6,402 nt of DNA from Clostridiales bacterium (GTDB taxonomy: Bacteria; Bacillota; Clostridia; Oscillospirales; Acutalibacteraceae). The notes beneath the pieces were generated by a model that did not search any database, was not told the DNA's origin, and was given only the letters and a program-made list of their open reading frames with translations. This document shows, in pieces, positions 1-6,324 of the stretch. The translations under genes and the position numbers were made by a program. Each line of letters starts with the position of its first letter. Position 1 is the stretch's first letter. The stretch lies in NCBI GenBank assembly GCA_019416395.1, contig DXXH01000116.1, forward strand, positions 1 to 6,402, written 5' to 3'.

Positions 1-1
1 A

Positions 2-457
2 TCCCCGGAACCGCCCCGGGCGCCGGAGCCGCCTCAGCCTGAGCCGGAGTATCAGCAGCCGCCCCAGTATGACGCGCCGCCCCAATATGGCGCTCCTCAA
101 TACGGAGCCCCCCAGTACGGCGCTCCCCAGTACCAGCCACCCCAATATACCCAGCCCCCTCAGCAAACATATTACCAGCCCCAGTACAATGTACCTCCCG
201 CTGGTTACGCTCAAAAGAGCCGCTTAGCTGCTGGGCTGTTGGGGATCATCTTAGGCAGCTTGGGGATCCACAATTTTTATCTGGGATTCACCACCCGTGG
301 GGTTGTGCAGCTGCTGGTTTCCCTGATTGGCGGTATTTTCACCTGCGGCTTGGCCACGATTGCCATTGGCATCTGGGGATTTGTGGAAGGCGTGTTGCTG
401 CTCTCTGCTTCCCCCTCCCGCATGTATGACGGCCACGGCGTAATCCTACGGGATTAA
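2..457 (+). CDS. TM2 domain-containing membrane protein, 3' part
   Basis: This is an open frame running in from the left edge (base 1 ends a codon; 151 residues seen, true start outside). Residues 1-70 are a Pro/Gln/Tyr-rich, presumably disordered arm that includes three QYGAP repeats. Residues 71-137 are a TM2 domain: a basic turn (QKSR), a first hydrophobic helix with GLLGIILGSLG, the family signature IHNFYLG, then a second helix pair ending in IGIWGFVEGVLLL. A short polar tail (SRMYDGHGVILRD) follows. TM2 proteins are small two-helix inner-membrane proteins whose biochemical role is mostly unknown; in Firmicutes they often carry an N-terminal zinc ribbon or Pro-rich arm, which may lie upstream here. 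The gene converges on the minus-strand block and ends at a strong terminator 44 bp downstream. The family call is firm; the function is unknown. Confidence 0.88.
   Translation, partial: SPEPPRAPEPPQPEPEYQQPPQYDAPPQYGAPQYGAPQYGAPQYQPPQYTQPPQQTYYQPQYNVPPAGYAQKSRLAAGLLGIILGSLGIHNFYLGFTTRGVVQLLVSLIGGIFTCGLATIAIGIWGFVEGVLLLSASPSRMYDGHGVILRD
83..133 (+). repeat. 15-bp in-frame tandem repeat encoding QYGAP
   Basis: Three consecutive 15-bp units (83-97, 98-112, 113-127) each encode Gln-Tyr-Gly-Ala-Pro, followed by a partial fourth (QY). The units differ mainly at third codon positions, so the peptide is kept while the DNA has drifted. This suggests selection for the repeat peptide and a site of possible copy-number change. 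Confidence 0.8.
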
Positions 458-500
458 CGCAGGTAGGACACGTATTACTGCAAATCTCTACTATAGAAAC

Positions 501-537
501 AAAAAAGACCACAAGCCGATTGGCTTGTGGTCTTTTT
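501..537. terminator. Bidirectional Rho-independent terminator
   Basis: A perfect 11-bp stem (507-517 with 522-532) closes a 4-nt loop. Six A residues precede it and five T residues follow it. Read on the plus strand it ends the TM2 gene transcript; read on the minus strand the A-run becomes a U-tract, so it can also stop transcripts from the ECF S-component gene that ends at 648. Confidence 0.93.
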
Positions 538-647
538 GATTTTAACCGAATAAAATTTATAAATTCCCCACATTCTGAGAAGGCGGCCAACAACCCGCCC
601 ATTCCCACTCTCTTTCCCCAATGGGAAAAGTTCTCCTGGTTCTCTCT

Positions 648-1181
648 TCACGGCTTACTCGCTATATCGCAGCGCCGCAGCGCCAACGTAACCAAGGGAA
701 TCGCCGCAAGTTGCAGTACAATGCCTGGCAGGCAGATCACAAAAGACTCCCGGACCCACATGCCCCACGTGTACCCCGGCAGAAAGACAAATGCGTCTAA
801 AAGCCCACAGAATACCCGTCCCAACAGCATGGCGCCCAACAGAGATACACTCACGTTCAGCACCGGGGGAGCCGCCGCCAGTAAATAGGTCAACAATCCT
901 GCCAAAAAGCCATAAATAGCCAGTTCCCACAGTTCCCCAGTTGAAAGAGCCGTAACAGGCGCCCCAGGGAAAAAACGGGGCAACAAAATGATCAGCAGCC
1001 CGCAGGACAATCCATAAGCGGGGCCGCACAGCATACCACACAGCAGCACGGGAAGCTGTAATAAGAGCAATACCTGCTCCCCATTTTCCACCCACCGGAA
1101 TGCCCAGGGCAATAAAATTCCCAGCCCAACGCAAAGCGCCGCAAGAGCCAAATCCAGCAGGCAGCGTTTTGTTTTACCCAT
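648..1181 (-). CDS. ECF transporter S component (substrate-binding membrane subunit)
   Basis: A 177-residue, very hydrophobic protein with about six membrane segments (roughly 8-26, 36-52, 53-72, 86-103, 108-130, 145-168), the size and topology of S components of energy-coupling factor vitamin/micronutrient importers. The stretches LPVLLCGMLCGPAYGL, an FPG turn, ELAIYGFLAGLL and an ending like LPGIVLQLAAIPLVTLALRR match, from memory, clostridial proteins of this class. Such subunits capture the substrate and dock onto a shared EcfA-EcfA'-EcfT module encoded elsewhere (group II arrangement); no such module is in the window. The substrate cannot be read from the sequence. ATG start with GGGAG 6 nt upstream. 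It lies 54 bp after nagB on the same strand with no clear promoter between, so co-transcription is likely. The family call is good; the substrate is unknown. Confidence 0.8.
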   Translation of the reverse strand: MGKTKRCLLDLALAALCVGLGILLPWAFRWVENGEQVLLLLQLPVLLCGMLCGPAYGLSCGLLIILLPRFFPGAPVTALSTGELWELAIYGFLAGLLTYLLAAAPPVLNVSVSLLGAMLLGRVFCGLLDAFVFLPGYTWGMWVRESFVICLPGIVLQLAAIPLVTLALRRCDIASKP

Positions 1182-1196
1182 ATGGTTCTCCCTTCC

Positions 1197-1210
1197 CCGG
1201 CAAGCGCCGG
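1197..1210 (-). other. GC-rich hairpin just upstream of the S-component RBS
   Basis: CCGGC (1197-1201) pairs with GCCGG (1206-1210) around a 4-nt loop in the nagB/S-component gap, a few bases ahead of the GGGAG site. There is no U-tract, so it is not an intrinsic terminator. It could mark an mRNA processing or stability site or tune translation of the second gene. Functional relevance is only inferred. Confidence 0.35.
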
Positions 1211-1235
1211 AACCCCGCCGGAGAAAGGTCAGGGT

Positions 1236-1946
1236 TTATCCTTCCCGGCAGGTAATCACCGTCACATCGCGGTGAAGTTGCAGCACGGAAGCCGGCACCT
1301 GAGGGGTTACCTTGCCGTGCAACGCTTTCTCCACAATGTCCTTTTTATCGGATCCGGCAATGAGCAAAATCCGTTCCGCCTTTAAAATCGTGCCAATTCC
1401 CATGGTAATGGCCTTGGTGGGCACGTCTTCCACACGGTCGAACAGCCGGGAGTTTGCCTGAATGGTGCTTTCCGTAAGAGCCACCTGGTGCACTGTGGTG
1501 GGGAAACTATCCGTGGGCTCGTTGAAGCCGATATGGCCATTGTGCCCTATGCCCAGCAGCTGTAAATCCACTCCGCCCAGGCTTTCCACCAACGCCTCAT
1601 ACCGACGGGACTCTTCCTCCATATCAGGAGCGGTTCCGTTGGGAAGGTGGGTGTTTTCCTGGGAAATATTCACCTGGCTGAACAGGTGGTGATTCATGAA
1701 ATACCGATAGCTCTGGGGGTTGTCCCCGGAAAGTCCGCAATACTCGTCCAGATTCACAGTACGCACCTGGGAGAAATCCAGCCGTCCAGCCCGATAAGAC
1801 TCCACCAGCTTCTCATAAGTGCCAATGGGGCTGGAACCCGTAGCCAGGCCCAAGACGCACCGGGGCTTGAGCAGTACCTGCGCACCGATAATCTCCGCAG
1901 CCAGAGTGCTCATTTCCTCATAATTCTTTGTTTCTAAAATCCGCAT
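1236..1946 (-). CDS. nagB: Glucosamine-6-phosphate deaminase
   Basis: NagB converts glucosamine-6-phosphate and water to fructose-6-phosphate and ammonia, feeding amino sugars from peptidoglycan, chitin or mucin into glycolysis; it is cytosolic. At 236 residues it is close to the short Bacillus-type enzymes, which lack the C-terminal extension of the allosteric E. coli enzyme. Visible motifs: phosphate-loop GLATGSSP (33-40), VNLDEYCGL with the catalytic-base Asp at 67, and GHNGHIGFNEP with His138 and Glu143. Asn136 stands where E. coli has Asp141, which I recall as usual in Firmicutes. I chose the ATG at 1946 because AAGGAAG lies 8 nt upstream and the protein then begins MRILETKN, like known NagB; an in-frame ATG at 1967 adds seven residues but has a poorly spaced site. 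No nagA is present nearby. Probably first gene of a unit with the S component. Confidence 0.96.
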   Translation of the reverse strand: MRILETKNYEEMSTLAAEIIGAQVLLKPRCVLGLATGSSPIGTYEKLVESYRAGRLDFSQVRTVNLDEYCGLSGDNPQSYRYFMNHHLFSQVNISQENTHLPNGTAPDMEEESRRYEALVESLGGVDLQLLGIGHNGHIGFNEPTDSFPTTVHQVALTESTIQANSRLFDRVEDVPTKAITMGIGTILKAERILLIAGSDKKDIVEKALHGKVTPQVPASVLQLHRDVTVITCREG

Positions 1947-1990
1947 GACAGACGCTTCCTTTCCCATTTGTCCATTGATTCCTAAATTTC

Positions 1991-2019
1991 ATCTTACTCC
2001 AAGGAAAGGAAAAAGTCCA
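1991..2019 (-). promoter_or_regulatory. Possible sigma-A promoter for nagB
   Basis: On the minus strand TGGACT (2019-2014) is followed after 17 bp by TAAGAT (1996-1991). Each hexamer matches consensus at four or five positions. The start of transcription would fall near 1985, giving a leader of about 40 nt to the ATG at 1946. I see no good terminator between the EamA gene and this site, so read-through from the upstream operon is also possible. Confidence 0.4.
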
Positions 2020-2040
2020 TGAAAGCAGAGCATTTTGATT

Positions 2041-2967
2041 CTACTTTCTATTTCTCGCCAAATTCTTTCCCGCAGGGAGCTGGGCCAGCACCACCGCCAG
2101 GAATACCAGGATACACCCCGCAATTTCCCGGGGAGACAAAGGCTGCCTGAGCAGCACCCAGCCAGCCAAGGCCGCAAAAACAGATTCCAAGCTCATAATC
2201 AAAGAAGCAACCGTGGGATTGACCGTTCGCTGCCCGATAATCTGCAACGTATACCCCACCCCACTGGAAATCACCCCCGTGTACAGGAGCGGAATCCAGG
2301 CGGAAAGGATGTCCCGCAGTGTAAATGTTTCGAAAAGCAGGGCAAGGATCAAAGAAAGCACTCCTGCCACAAAGAATTGTACACAGGAGAGCTTGATCCC
2401 GTCCACATGGCCGGGCACAGAGTCGATCACCAAAATATGTAAGGAATACAACACCGCACTGCCGATCACCAGCAAATCTCCTGTGGCGATTCCTTCCCCA
2501 CCTTTGACACTGAGAAGGTAAGCGCCCACTAGAGCCAGAACCACACCAGCCCAGACTTTCACCCCAGGCCGGCGGCCCAAAAAGATTCCCAGCACAGGGA
2601 CAATGACAATGTACAACGCCGTCAAGAATCCCGCCTTTCCAGCGGAAGCTGTCAGCAAACCGGCCTGCTGCAACAAGCTGGCGCTGCCCAACAGAATTCC
2701 GCAAGCGCCACCCCAGAAGGAAAGGCTTTTCCTAGCCTCCCCAGGCGTTGGGGTATTTTCCCCTTCCGGCTGGCCTTTCCGCAGGCGGGAAGCAAACGCG
2801 ATCACAGGAAGCAACGCCACGCCACCGATCAGATTGCGCACCCCGTTAAAGGCGCAGGGCCCCAGATAATCCATACCCACGCTTTGGGCGACAAACGCGA
2901 CGCCCCAAATCAGCGCGGTAAACATTAACAGGGCAGCGCCCCGAAACTGCGTTGTTTCACGTTCCAT
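2041..2967 (-). CDS. EamA/DMT-family metabolite exporter
   Basis: A 308-residue integral membrane protein of the drug/metabolite transporter superfamily, made of two EamA repeats (about 10-153 and 162-296), giving ten predicted helices. Recognisable segments are the first-helix LIWGVAFVAQ, the SAGKAGFLTALYIVIVP region (108-124) ending repeat one, and TVASLIMSLESVFAALAGWVLLRQPLS (252-278) in repeat two, a family hallmark. A hydrophilic loop of about 20 residues (61-82) breaks the first repeat. Members usually export amino acids, nucleobases or related metabolites; the substrate here is unknown. The ATG lies inside the end of the MATE gene (11-bp overlap), with GAGGAA 10 nt upstream inside MATE coding sequence, so translation is probably coupled. 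The basic end (KNLARNRK) suits a cytoplasmic C-terminus. Confidence 0.92.
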   Translation of the reverse strand: MERETTQFRGAALLMFTALIWGVAFVAQSVGMDYLGPCAFNGVRNLIGGVALLPVIAFASRLRKGQPEGENTPTPGEARKSLSFWGGACGILLGSASLLQQAGLLTASAGKAGFLTALYIVIVPVLGIFLGRRPGVKVWAGVVLALVGAYLLSVKGGEGIATGDLLVIGSAVLYSLHILVIDSVPGHVDGIKLSCVQFFVAGVLSLILALLFETFTLRDILSAWIPLLYTGVISSGVGYTLQIIGQRTVNPTVASLIMSLESVFAALAGWVLLRQPLSPREIAGCILVFLAVVLAQLPAGKNLARNRK

Positions 2968-4351
2968 CGGTCAAAGGTTCCTCACTTTCCAAATTTCCCG
3001 TATCCCTGGTAAGGTTCTTCATCCAGTTATACCGATTGATCTTGACAATTGCAACGAAGCATTTCAGGATTTGATCGCATTTCAGGCAAGCAAACACCAC
3101 CCAGGGCGGCGCTCCCAGCCACATGGCGATCAGCGATGAAGGCAGCACCACTAAAAACACAAAGATGCTGTCATTTTTAAACACAAAGGAAATATCCCCA
3201 CCGGACTTAACCAGTCCAAACAGGCAGGCCGCCTGATAGCAGGTGCCGATAATGGTGATGGAAATCACATTGATAAACTGCCGGGAGTACTCCTGCGCCT
3301 CTGGACTGGCATTGTACAAGGAAATAAACCCGTCCCGGGCAAGGAACACAACCGCTCCCGAAACAAGACCCACGATCAAGAAAATCATCTGGACCGTCTT
3401 GGAATACTCTTTCATCTTTTCATAGAGCCCGGCTCCCACTGTTTTTCCGGTAACGATACCCACAGCAGAAGAAAGGCCGTTCATCCACACATAAATCAGA
3501 TTGTGGAGCATACCGGTGATACTGGCAGCGGCGATCACTTCCGCGCTGTAACACCCCAGGATCTTTGTGTTGGCCAAGGTGTTCACCGACCACACCACCT
3601 GTCCCCCGATCACGGGCAAACCATAGCGGATAAAATCCCGCAACAGCTGCCGGTCCAAATGGAACAAGTCCCGCAAGCCAAACCGCAGTTTTTTATCCAC
3701 AAAAAATACGTATCCCACGCTGGCGCACATTTCCATAATCCGGGAAATCAGCGTGGCAATGGCGGCGCCTCTCACCCCCATCGCAGGGAATCCCAGATGG
3801 CCGAAAATAAACACGTAGTTCAGCCCCACGTTGACCACCATGGCCATCAGGGAAATGTACAGTCCAATGCGTGCAGTCTCCACGCTGCGCATGGCAGCAA
3901 TCATCACTTGGGACACCGAGAAAAACAAATAGGTGAATCCCACAATTTGCACATATGCCGCGCCCTCGTGGATTACGCCAGCTTCCTCAGTGAAAAGGCG
4001 GATAATCCATTGGGGAAAAACCACCGCCACCAAGGACATCAGCACACCCACCGCCAAGGCGAATTTCACCCCGATGGAAACCACTTTCCGGATACTTTCC
4101 CGGTCTTTTCTCCCCCAATACTGGGCGGCTAAAATCAAAATCGCGCCCTCGATACCGCCCACAAACATTTGCAGCACCGATTGCAGCTGACCACCCACGT
4201 ACACGCCGGAAATGGCATCGTCCCCCAGGGACCCGATCATGATGTTGTCGGCAAAATTCACCGCGAACGTGACAAGATTTTGCAGTGAAATGGGAATCGC
4301 CAAGGTGATCAGTGTCCGGTAAAAAGACCGATCCTTTGTAAAAACAGCCAT
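2957..4351 (-). CDS. MATE-family cation-coupled multidrug/metabolite antiporter
   Basis: A 464-residue, roughly 12-helix protein with two MatE domains (about 17-177 and 244-402). Visible family marks are FADNIMIGSLGDDAISGVYV (33-52), LNYVFIFGHLGFPAMGVRGAAIAT (177-200) and the second-half equivalent VNTLANTKILGCYSAEVIAAA. MATE proteins use Na+ or H+ gradients to export cationic drugs or metabolites; this one resembles clostridial DinF/NorM-like members, substrate unknown. I start at the ATG at 4351 because it is preceded by a GGGAGAGGAG purine block and the protein then begins as others do; extending upstream would need a TTG at 4375 without a good site. A consensus promoter lies at 4438-4410. 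The gene ends within the EamA gene start, so the two exporters are co-expressed. Confidence 0.94.
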   Translation of the reverse strand: MAVFTKDRSFYRTLITLAIPISLQNLVTFAVNFADNIMIGSLGDDAISGVYVGGQLQSVLQMFVGGIEGAILILAAQYWGRKDRESIRKVVSIGVKFALAVGVLMSLVAVVFPQWIIRLFTEEAGVIHEGAAYVQIVGFTYLFFSVSQVMIAAMRSVETARIGLYISLMAMVVNVGLNYVFIFGHLGFPAMGVRGAAIATLISRIMEMCASVGYVFFVDKKLRFGLRDLFHLDRQLLRDFIRYGLPVIGGQVVWSVNTLANTKILGCYSAEVIAAASITGMLHNLIYVWMNGLSSAVGIVTGKTVGAGLYEKMKEYSKTVQMIFLIVGLVSGAVVFLARDGFISLYNASPEAQEYSRQFINVISITIIGTCYQAACLFGLVKSGGDISFVFKNDSIFVFLVVLPSSLIAMWLGAPPWVVFACLKCDQILKCFVAIVKINRYNWMKNLTRDTGNLESEEPLTDGT

Positions 4352-4386
4352 GTTCTCCTCTCCCTTTTTTCCCAAAAGAAAAACTT

Positions 4387-4400
4387 CCGCCTATATGCGG
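4387..4400. promoter_or_regulatory. Palindrome downstream of the MATE promoter, possible operator
   Basis: CCGCCTATATGCGG is a 14-bp inverted repeat (12 of 14 positions symmetrical) located just after the predicted transcription start of the exporter operon. This is where repressors of efflux genes (MarR, TetR or GntR types) commonly bind. No regulator gene is in the window, and the same bases could form a 4-bp-stem hairpin in the leader. Inference from position and symmetry only. Confidence 0.4.
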
Positions 4401-4409
4401 TTAAATTTC

Positions 4410-4438
4410 ATTATACACGAGGGCCTTCCAAGTGTAAA
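4410..4438 (-). promoter_or_regulatory. Sigma-A promoter of the MATE-EamA operon
   Basis: On the minus strand TTTACA (4438-4433), a 17-bp spacer and a perfect TATAAT (4415-4410) form a near-consensus housekeeping promoter. The start would be near 4403, giving a leader of about 50 nt before the MATE ATG at 4351. Confidence 0.8.
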
Positions 4439-4484
4439 GACTGTTTCCCAGGGGATTTTCCAGGAACTCTCAGGATTTCTGGAC

Positions 4485-4513
4485 AAAAAAAGACGCGGCA
4501 AACAGCCACGCCT
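4485..4513 (-). terminator. Rho-independent terminator of the binding-lipoprotein gene
   Basis: Read on the minus strand, 4513-4505 pairs with 4499-4491 (9-bp stem including two G-U pairs, 5-nt loop), followed by a seven-U tract (4491-4485). It lies 25 bp after the stop codon at 4539 and insulates the lipoprotein gene from the exporter operon downstream. Confidence 0.88.
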
Positions 4514-4538
4514 TTTACGCTAGAAACACACTTCCTAC

Positions 4539-5918
4539 TTATTCGGAAGCGGAACTTTCCGAGCTAGAACTCTGGGAGCTGGAGCTTTGGGAAGAGGATT
4601 CTGTCCCGCTGGCAGAGCTTTCTGAAGAAGAGCTGGAAGAGGAATCCCCGCTAGAAGAGGAAGAAGCGCTGGAAGAAGCCGCGTCAGCCTCTTCCGGCAG
4701 CGGAGTGCCATCTGCCCGCAAAGCGCCTTCGGCGAACAGTGCCGCCTGGGTAGCGGGATCAGCAATACCGGTGGCTTCCAGCCCATTGGCGGTTTGGAAA
4801 TTGCCGACGCAATTGGCAGTTGTAGCTCCGTAATGACCGTCATACGCTTCGGTGAGATACCCCAACTTCGCCAGCCGGTCCTGCAAAGCCATTACAGCAT
4901 CTCCCTGGGACCCTTCTTCCAAAGTCTCATACTTGGATTGGGCTTCCATAGCGGAACTGACTTCGTTTTCAATGTCTTGGGTAGGATCTTTCACGGTGAT
5001 AGAATTCTCTTCCAACAATTCCGGGAAAGCGGAAGCACTGATTTCGTAAGCAGTTTCCACCACGGTGCGCCCCTGCCATTCCATCAAGCTCTTATCCAGT
5101 TCCACCACCTTATCGTCCCGCACTGCCTGGAAATCGGAAAAACGGCTGTCGTTTTTGATCTCATCTTTCAGGCCGGGAGCGCAGAAAATCACATTGGGAT
5201 TGGCGATCCGCAGGGATTCAAAATCATACGAGCCGCCGCTCACGCTCTCAAATACATTGGTAACCCCAGCATAGGACATAATGGTGCTGGCAAACATATC
5301 GCCGGTCACAGCCTGGCTTTCCAAATCGTACAGATAACAGGCCGTAGTTACCGTATCCTTGGGCACAATCCGGTTGATGCTATCCAACGTGATGAAGATA
5401 TCCTGGGCAGTCTCGATCCCCTTGTCATACCCGGAGCCGCCCCCCAGAAACGCAGAGGAAACCTGGGAATAGAGACGCTCAAAATCCTCACGGTCCGTGG
5501 CAGGATCCACATTCAGTACCGTGACCCCCGCTTCTTCCAAAGCGGCCTGTGCGGAATTAGAAGAAGAATCCAGCAGTACCAAATCGGGCTGAAGCCCTTG
5601 GATTGCGCTGGCATCATCGGCGGAAACTTTTTGCAGTTCGTCTAAATTCCCTTGCGTGCATTCTTCGCTAGCGCCTACCAGTTGGGTTTCACAATCCAAT
5701 GCCAAAAGGACATCGGCCAAACTGGGAGACAGCACCACTGCTTTTTGAGGCCGGGAAGAAATGGTGACACCGTTCACTTCCACAGGAAACTCTCCTGTAG
5801 CAGTTACACCGGAAACCAAGCTGTCCATCTGGGAACAGCCGGCAAAAGCTCCACAAACCAAAAGCAAAACCAGAGTAAAAATCAAAACGCGCTGAAACGC
5901 GCCACACTTGCGTGCCAT
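4539..5918 (-). CDS. Lipoprotein: periplasmic-binding-like domain + peptidoglycan-binding domain + Ser-rich tail
   Basis: A 459-residue modular surface protein. Residues 1-27 are a lipoprotein signal peptide (basic start, hydrophobic core) with lipobox FAGC and acylated Cys28; Phe at -3 is slightly atypical. About 58-300 form a Peripla_BP_2 type domain (siderophore/corrinoid binding fold): VVLSPSLADVLLALDCETQLVG near its start, GLQPDLVLLDSS (108-119), and WQGRTVVETAYEIS (281-294) at its end. Residues 331-397 are a PG_binding_1 domain with GSQGDAVMALQDRLAKLGYL, DGHYGATT and FQTANGLEATGIAD. Residues 414-459 are almost only Ser with Ala, Glu and Gln. Single-domain relatives are about 300 residues. 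Tethering at the membrane end and wall binding at the other is inferred. No cognate permease or ATPase is adjacent, so a ferric-siderophore, B12-type or other ligand cannot be assigned. ATG start with an AAGGAAGGGG site 11 nt upstream; own promoter and terminator. Confidence 0.9.
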   Translation of the reverse strand: MARKCGAFQRVLIFTLVLLLVCGAFAGCSQMDSLVSGVTATGEFPVEVNGVTISSRPQKAVVLSPSLADVLLALDCETQLVGASEECTQGNLDELQKVSADDASAIQGLQPDLVLLDSSSNSAQAALEEAGVTVLNVDPATDREDFERLYSQVSSAFLGGGSGYDKGIETAQDIFITLDSINRIVPKDTVTTACYLYDLESQAVTGDMFASTIMSYAGVTNVFESVSGGSYDFESLRIANPNVIFCAPGLKDEIKNDSRFSDFQAVRDDKVVELDKSLMEWQGRTVVETAYEISASAFPELLEENSITVKDPTQDIENEVSSAMEAQSKYETLEEGSQGDAVMALQDRLAKLGYLTEAYDGHYGATTANCVGNFQTANGLEATGIADPATQAALFAEGALRADGTPLPEEADAASSSASSSSSGDSSSSSSSESSASGTESSSQSSSSQSSSSESSASE

Positions 5919-5952
5919 AGTAAGAAAGACCCCTTCCTTGATAAGATGACAG

Positions 5953-5975
5953 AGTCCGTCAAAAAAAGACAGACT
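5953..5975 (-). other. Leader hairpin upstream of the lipoprotein gene
   Basis: In the predicted 5' leader, AGTCTGTC pairs with GACGGACT (5975-5968 with 5960-5953; one G-U pair) around a loop of seven U residues. It sits about 15 nt before the ribosome binding site. The exposed U-loop and position suggest mRNA stability or translational tuning; no known riboswitch is recognised. Confidence 0.4.
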
Positions 5976-5980
5976 GCTCC

Positions 5981-5996
5981 ATCGTTCACGAATGAT
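5981..5996. promoter_or_regulatory. Imperfect palindrome at the lipoprotein transcription start
   Basis: ATCGTTCACGAATGAT shows 12 of 16 symmetrical bases (outer ATC..GAT and inner TTC..GAA) and begins at or just after the predicted start point. A repressor bound here would block the promoter. It is not a clear Fur box. Operator role is inferred. Confidence 0.35.
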
Positions 5997-6003
5997 CGTC
6001 CTT

Positions 6004-6033
6004 ATTGTACCCTGAGTGCCCTCTCCATGTCAA
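6004..6033 (-). promoter_or_regulatory. Sigma-A promoter of the binding-lipoprotein gene
   Basis: On the minus strand a perfect TTGACA (6033-6028) is followed after 18 bp by TACAAT (6009-6004). Transcription would start near 5997, leaving a leader of about 80 nt with a palindrome and a hairpin. It is divergent from the plus-strand promoter beginning at 6050, only 16 bp away. Confidence 0.8.
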
Positions 6034-6049
6034 CCATTCCGAAAAAACC

Positions 6050-6078
6050 TTGACAATTTTCCCATTCCAGATTACAAT
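6050..6078 (+). promoter_or_regulatory. Near-consensus plus-strand promoter facing a gene-less region
   Basis: TTGACA (6050-6055), a 17-bp spacer and TACAAT (6073-6078) make a strong predicted sigma-A promoter starting transcription near 6085. Nothing protein-coding is convincing downstream within the window; instead the transcript would contain the two repeat copies, a hairpin and the tRNA-like half. This points to an RNA product or a long leader. Confidence 0.75.
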
Positions 6079-6149
6079 AAAATGCACGTGAAATCCTGTA
6101 AGCTGATTGACTGGAAGCAAAAATTTTCTCTCAATGAAATTTCATTTTT

Positions 6150-6219
6150 GAATTTTGAGGACCTGAGAATCCAAGAATGGTTTTAGACTGCGGGTTTCCG
6201 GCTTCAGGGCGATTCTAGG
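6150..6219 (+). repeat. 70-bp repeat, copy 1
   Basis: Matches 6332-6401 without gaps at 57 of 70 positions by manual count. The best-kept core is TAGACTGCGGGTTTCCGG (6184-6201), identical in both copies. Similarity may extend left to a shared GAAATT (6136-6141 here, 6321-6326 in copy 2) with a 3-nt length difference. Not recognised as a known repeat family. Confidence 0.85.
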
Positions 6220-6234
6220 ACAGCGCCTGTTCTA
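6216..6234 (+). other. 8-bp hairpin after repeat copy 1
   Basis: TAGGACAG (6216-6223) pairs with CTGTTCTA (6227-6234) around CGC, with one G-U pair. There is no following U-tract, so it is not a terminator. Its 5' arm overlaps bases that could instead pair back to 6162-6171. Confidence 0.5.
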
Positions 6235-6284
6235 ACGAGAATTCTAAGATTTGCAAAAACCTTCCCTTGTCGGGATGCATAGAT

Positions 6285-6324
6285 GGAGACGTATCGAAGT
6301 GGTCGTAACGAGAACGACTCGAAA
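6285..6324 (+). pseudogene. tRNA-Ser(CGA)-like 5' half, truncated in the anticodon stem
   Basis: The bases fit tRNA positions 1-38: acceptor strand GGAGACG (6285-6291), T8 A9, a 3-bp D stem TCG/CGA (6294-6296 with 6309-6311), D loop with A14, G18 G19 and A21, G26, anticodon 5' strand AACGA (6313-6317), and loop CTCGAAA (6318-6324) with T33, anticodon CGA and A37. GGAG start and this D-loop pattern resemble clostridial serine tRNAs from memory. The expected 3' strand TCGTT is replaced by TTCTC, and no variable arm, T-loop or CGTCTCC acceptor strand follows in the window. So the gene is broken, interrupted, or a chance mimic; the same bases also form a hairpin (TCGA..GTCGT with ACGAC..TCGA). 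Confidence 0.55.

Noticed and set aside
613..628. TTTCCC/GGGAAA hairpin after the S-component gene as a terminator
   Set aside because: It has no U-tract on the minus strand; the 501-537 hairpin is a far better terminator.
655..1134. Second minus-strand open frame inside the S-component gene
   Set aside because: Same strand, different frame; the overlapping product is not membrane-like, while the 648-1181 frame has six good helices and a proper ribosome binding site.
1944..1967. Longer nagB start at ATG 1967
   Set aside because: AGGA is about 12 nt away, whereas ATG 1946 has AAGGAAG at 8 nt and matches the usual NagB N-terminus.
3503..4132. Plus-strand open frame of 209 codons rich in His and Gln
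   Set aside because: It is antisense to the MATE gene; the His/Gln composition is the complement of hydrophobic transmembrane codons.
4794..5645. Plus-strand open frame of 283 codons
   Set aside because: It lies wholly antisense to the lipoprotein gene, whose frame shows clear domains; the translated plus-strand product has no recognisable family.
6082..6186. 34-codon plus-strand frame starting at ATG 6082
   Set aside because: The ATG is at or before the predicted transcription start, has no ribosome binding site, and sequence conservation between the repeats continues unchanged past its TAG stop. The matching frame in copy 2 has no start.
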